From positions 3,162,001 through 3,226,000 of the forward strand of contig NZ_JAUTBF010000001.1 in assembly GCF_030818955.1 (NCBI RefSeq): a DNA stretch of 64,000 nucleotides, given 5' to 3'. Each line of letters opens with the position of its first letter. Within the stretch, counting starts at the first letter, position 1. The notes beneath the pieces were generated by a model that saw only the letters and a program-made list of their open reading frames with translations, did no database searches and was not told where the DNA came from. The position numbers and the translations under genes are program-made. Shown here one piece after another: positions 62,311 to 64,000 of this stretch. Source of the stretch: Microbacterium trichothecenolyticum (GTDB lineage: Bacteria > Actinomycetota > Actinomycetes > Actinomycetales > Microbacteriaceae).

Positions 62311-63548
62311 CCCAGTAGCCTTTTCTCTCTGCGTAGCGCGATGATGTAACCGAAGCCCCATCCGATAAGCCCAAGTGCGGACGAAGCGATCGCAACGGCT
62401 CCGATTGGGTCATCGAGAGGAACGGGCAATCCGATCGCAACGGCCCAGCTCACCGATAGGGAGAAGGCCACCACCGCGATTCGTATGTAAACGCCGATAA
62501 TTTGATATCCCAAGGCGGATGATGCGGCCGCGATGGGGCTTGTCCACGCCCCGAAAAGCGCGGCAATTGAAAGTATTGCGACGACCCGAGCGGAAGAGGA
62601 CCAGGGCAGTTCGGCGAGAAACATTATTGCGGCGAATGCGATGCCAACATAGATGACGGTAGCGAGCAGAAGGACACGAACTCCTCGCCTCACCTGCCCA
62701 CGTAGGTTTTCTATTCCCTCAATCGAGGATAGTCTCCAACTGCCAAGGCTGAAGGAAGCAATAAGCGATGTGTTGACTATGTTGAGGGGGCCCAAGGCCG
62801 TCTGTAGAACACGATAGATCGCGGCGAGAGGGGTCGTCAAAGTCAGGGTGGCTATAGCCATTGGCACAAGATTTGCGATGACCGACATGAGATTATCGAG
62901 GCCGCTCCATCGGCCCAATTTTATGGTTCCTCTCAGCGGAACTTGCCTTGCGAACGATGGTGTTTTGCGCCTTAGTATCAACGCAGTCCCGGCAGCGGCG
63001 ATGGATGCGCTTGTGGACCAGCCTATTGCAAACGCTATCCATGAGGGCTGAAATGCGATAAGGATACTTGTGGGCGCGAGGGTGAATATGAAAAATCCAT
63101 CCATCACGACGGAGAATTGCGGGCTGTCTCGAGAAATATAGAAGTATCTTACGAAGTCCATTCCAAGGCTGGAGATGACGAAGAATGTGGTAATAAGCGC
63201 TACCGTCAGCCAGTTTTCGCTTGCCCCCATTACGAAAGGACAGGTAGCGATCACTGGAGCCGCGAAAGCGGGGATGGAGACCCAAGCCCATCTACCCGGC
63301 ATTGAGGCGGGAACGCCCAGTTCTCGGCGGGCCGCTAAAGCGGGGGCGAGCAATGTCGCTCGTTGCACAAGGATGGCACTCGATGCGAATAGTTGAAGCA
63401 TCGCGAGCGGCACGAGGCTGCTCGGTCCTAACAAGCGAGACCCGGCGATGAGGAGGGCTGAATTTGTCGCCGCGGTCAGCGAGCTATCAACTGCGATCCA
63501 GAAGCTCGGTCTTTTGGGTAATTCGGAGAGGCGGTGCCTCATACTCAT
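62307..63548 (-). CDS. Wzx-like polysaccharide flippase
   Basis: 413 residues with about twelve membrane helices and no long loops, consistent with a MATE/MOP-superfamily lipid-linked oligosaccharide flippase. No strict motif supports it, so the call rests on topology, length and its place beside a glycosyltransferase and a polymerase. The ATG at 63548 has AAAAGG upstream; a second ATG two codons on is possible. Low GC for this genome. Confidence 0.7.
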   Translation of the reverse strand: MSMRHRLSELPKRPSFWIAVDSSLTAATNSALLIAGSRLLGPSSLVPLAMLQLFASSAILVQRATLLAPALAARRELGVPASMPGRWAWVSIPAFAAPVIATCPFVMGASENWLTVALITTFFVISSLGMDFVRYFYISRDSPQFSVVMDGFFIFTLAPTSILIAFQPSWIAFAIGWSTSASIAAAGTALILRRKTPSFARQVPLRGTIKLGRWSGLDNLMSVIANLVPMAIATLTLTTPLAAIYRVLQTALGPLNIVNTSLIASFSLGSWRLSSIEGIENLRGQVRRGVRVLLLATVIYVGIAFAAIMFLAELPWSSSARVVAILSIAALFGAWTSPIAAASSALGYQIIGVYIRIAVVAFSLSVSWAVAIGLPVPLDDPIGAVAIASSALGLIGWGFGYIIALRREKRLLG

Positions 63549-64000
63549 GCACGCGACCTTTTCTGTGAAGAATTTCGGGATCGTGAAACCTTTGCTCTGA
63601 GGATCACTGGTGCCGATAGCGCTTTGAGGGGTAGCAGATATTACATTCGTTCAGTGCATTGTTTTTCGAAGAGTGTAAAGCTGGGTCTGTCTAACTTGTC
63701 TTCGGGGAACCCGAAGAACTTGGGCGTCGAAATGGAGACAATGTCGGTAAGTTGACGCAAACATCTACTCGCGGATCATACCATGGGAATCGCTCGCGCG
63801 GCTTGTGTGTGAAACGTGGTGCTCTCTGTCAAGTATTCTCGATGGGGTGTATGAACCGTGCGCCCGTGACATGGATAGGTGCTTTCGTACATACTCCCAA
63901 AGCTGCAGTTCGCGGCGATTGGCACCCGGATTACCTGCCATGCGCAGTACCTGTTGTGCGAGCGGGGTATACAGCCGACGGTTTGTGCTGAGGAGGCGCC
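63549..64000. other. Unassigned low-GC right edge
   Basis: The 452 bp upstream of the flippase gene contain only short open frames without recognisable domains (for example plus strand 63851-63991 starting MNRAPVTWIGAFVHTPKAAV, and a minus frame entering from the right edge). It probably holds the promoter of the flippase-glycosyltransferase unit. Confidence 0.4.

Overview
The window is high-GC actinobacterial DNA. Gene families, the very frequent use of GGATGCC/GGCATCC words, leaderless-type promoters and LPXTG and lipoprotein signals fit a Microbacterium-like member of the Microbacteriaceae; this assignment is inferred from style, not from a marker gene. No rRNA, tRNA, CRISPR array or phage block was seen.

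Layout. 1-10.7 kb is a plant-sugar region: a large secreted glycosidase cut by the left edge, an alditol oxidase, a ROK (XylR-type) repressor, a thiol peroxidase, a lipase-like hydrolase, xylA and xylB. 10.7-17.3 kb holds housekeeping and uncharacterised genes (catalase-like protein, dGTPase-like HD protein, LysM protein, flavin oxidoreductase) and one broken P-loop gene. 17.4-22.4 kb is an N-acetylglucosamine operon (IIA, IICB, nagB, nagA) behind a divergent DasR/HutC-type repressor with two palindromic operators. An IS5-family element (22.5-23.4 kb) follows, flanked by gene remnants, then a divergent MFS/LysR pair. 26.4-33.2 kb is a GH3 glycosidase with an ABC sugar importer and a divergent LacI repressor. 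33.6-39 kb and 43.1-47.8 kb carry two paralogous CitA/DcuS-type two-component systems, one divergent from a TctCBA importer and the other from DctA plus a CitE-like lyase. Between them lie a MarR regulator, homocysteine methyltransferase, a secreted protein and an Lrp/alanine dehydrogenase pair. 48-52.5 kb carries small membrane and uncharacterised proteins and an LPXTG surface protein. 52.7-63.5 kb is an exopolysaccharide region (DUF4012, Wzc-like kinase, Wzy-like polymerase, GT4, Wzx-like flippase) with lower GC at its end, broken by an IS3 element sitting inside a glyoxalase gene.

The most striking non-gene feature is a set of intergenic hairpin repeats. Family A (61-62 bp, arms beginning GTTGAGYGTCC) occurs at least seven times complete, plus a 52-bp-period array of half units. 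It supplies the stop codons of two genes and separates one kinase gene from its regulator. Three other hairpin families (B, C, D) occur in other gaps, and two of them abut truncated gene remnants. The window also holds a NagB whose catalytic-triad glutamate is replaced by methionine.
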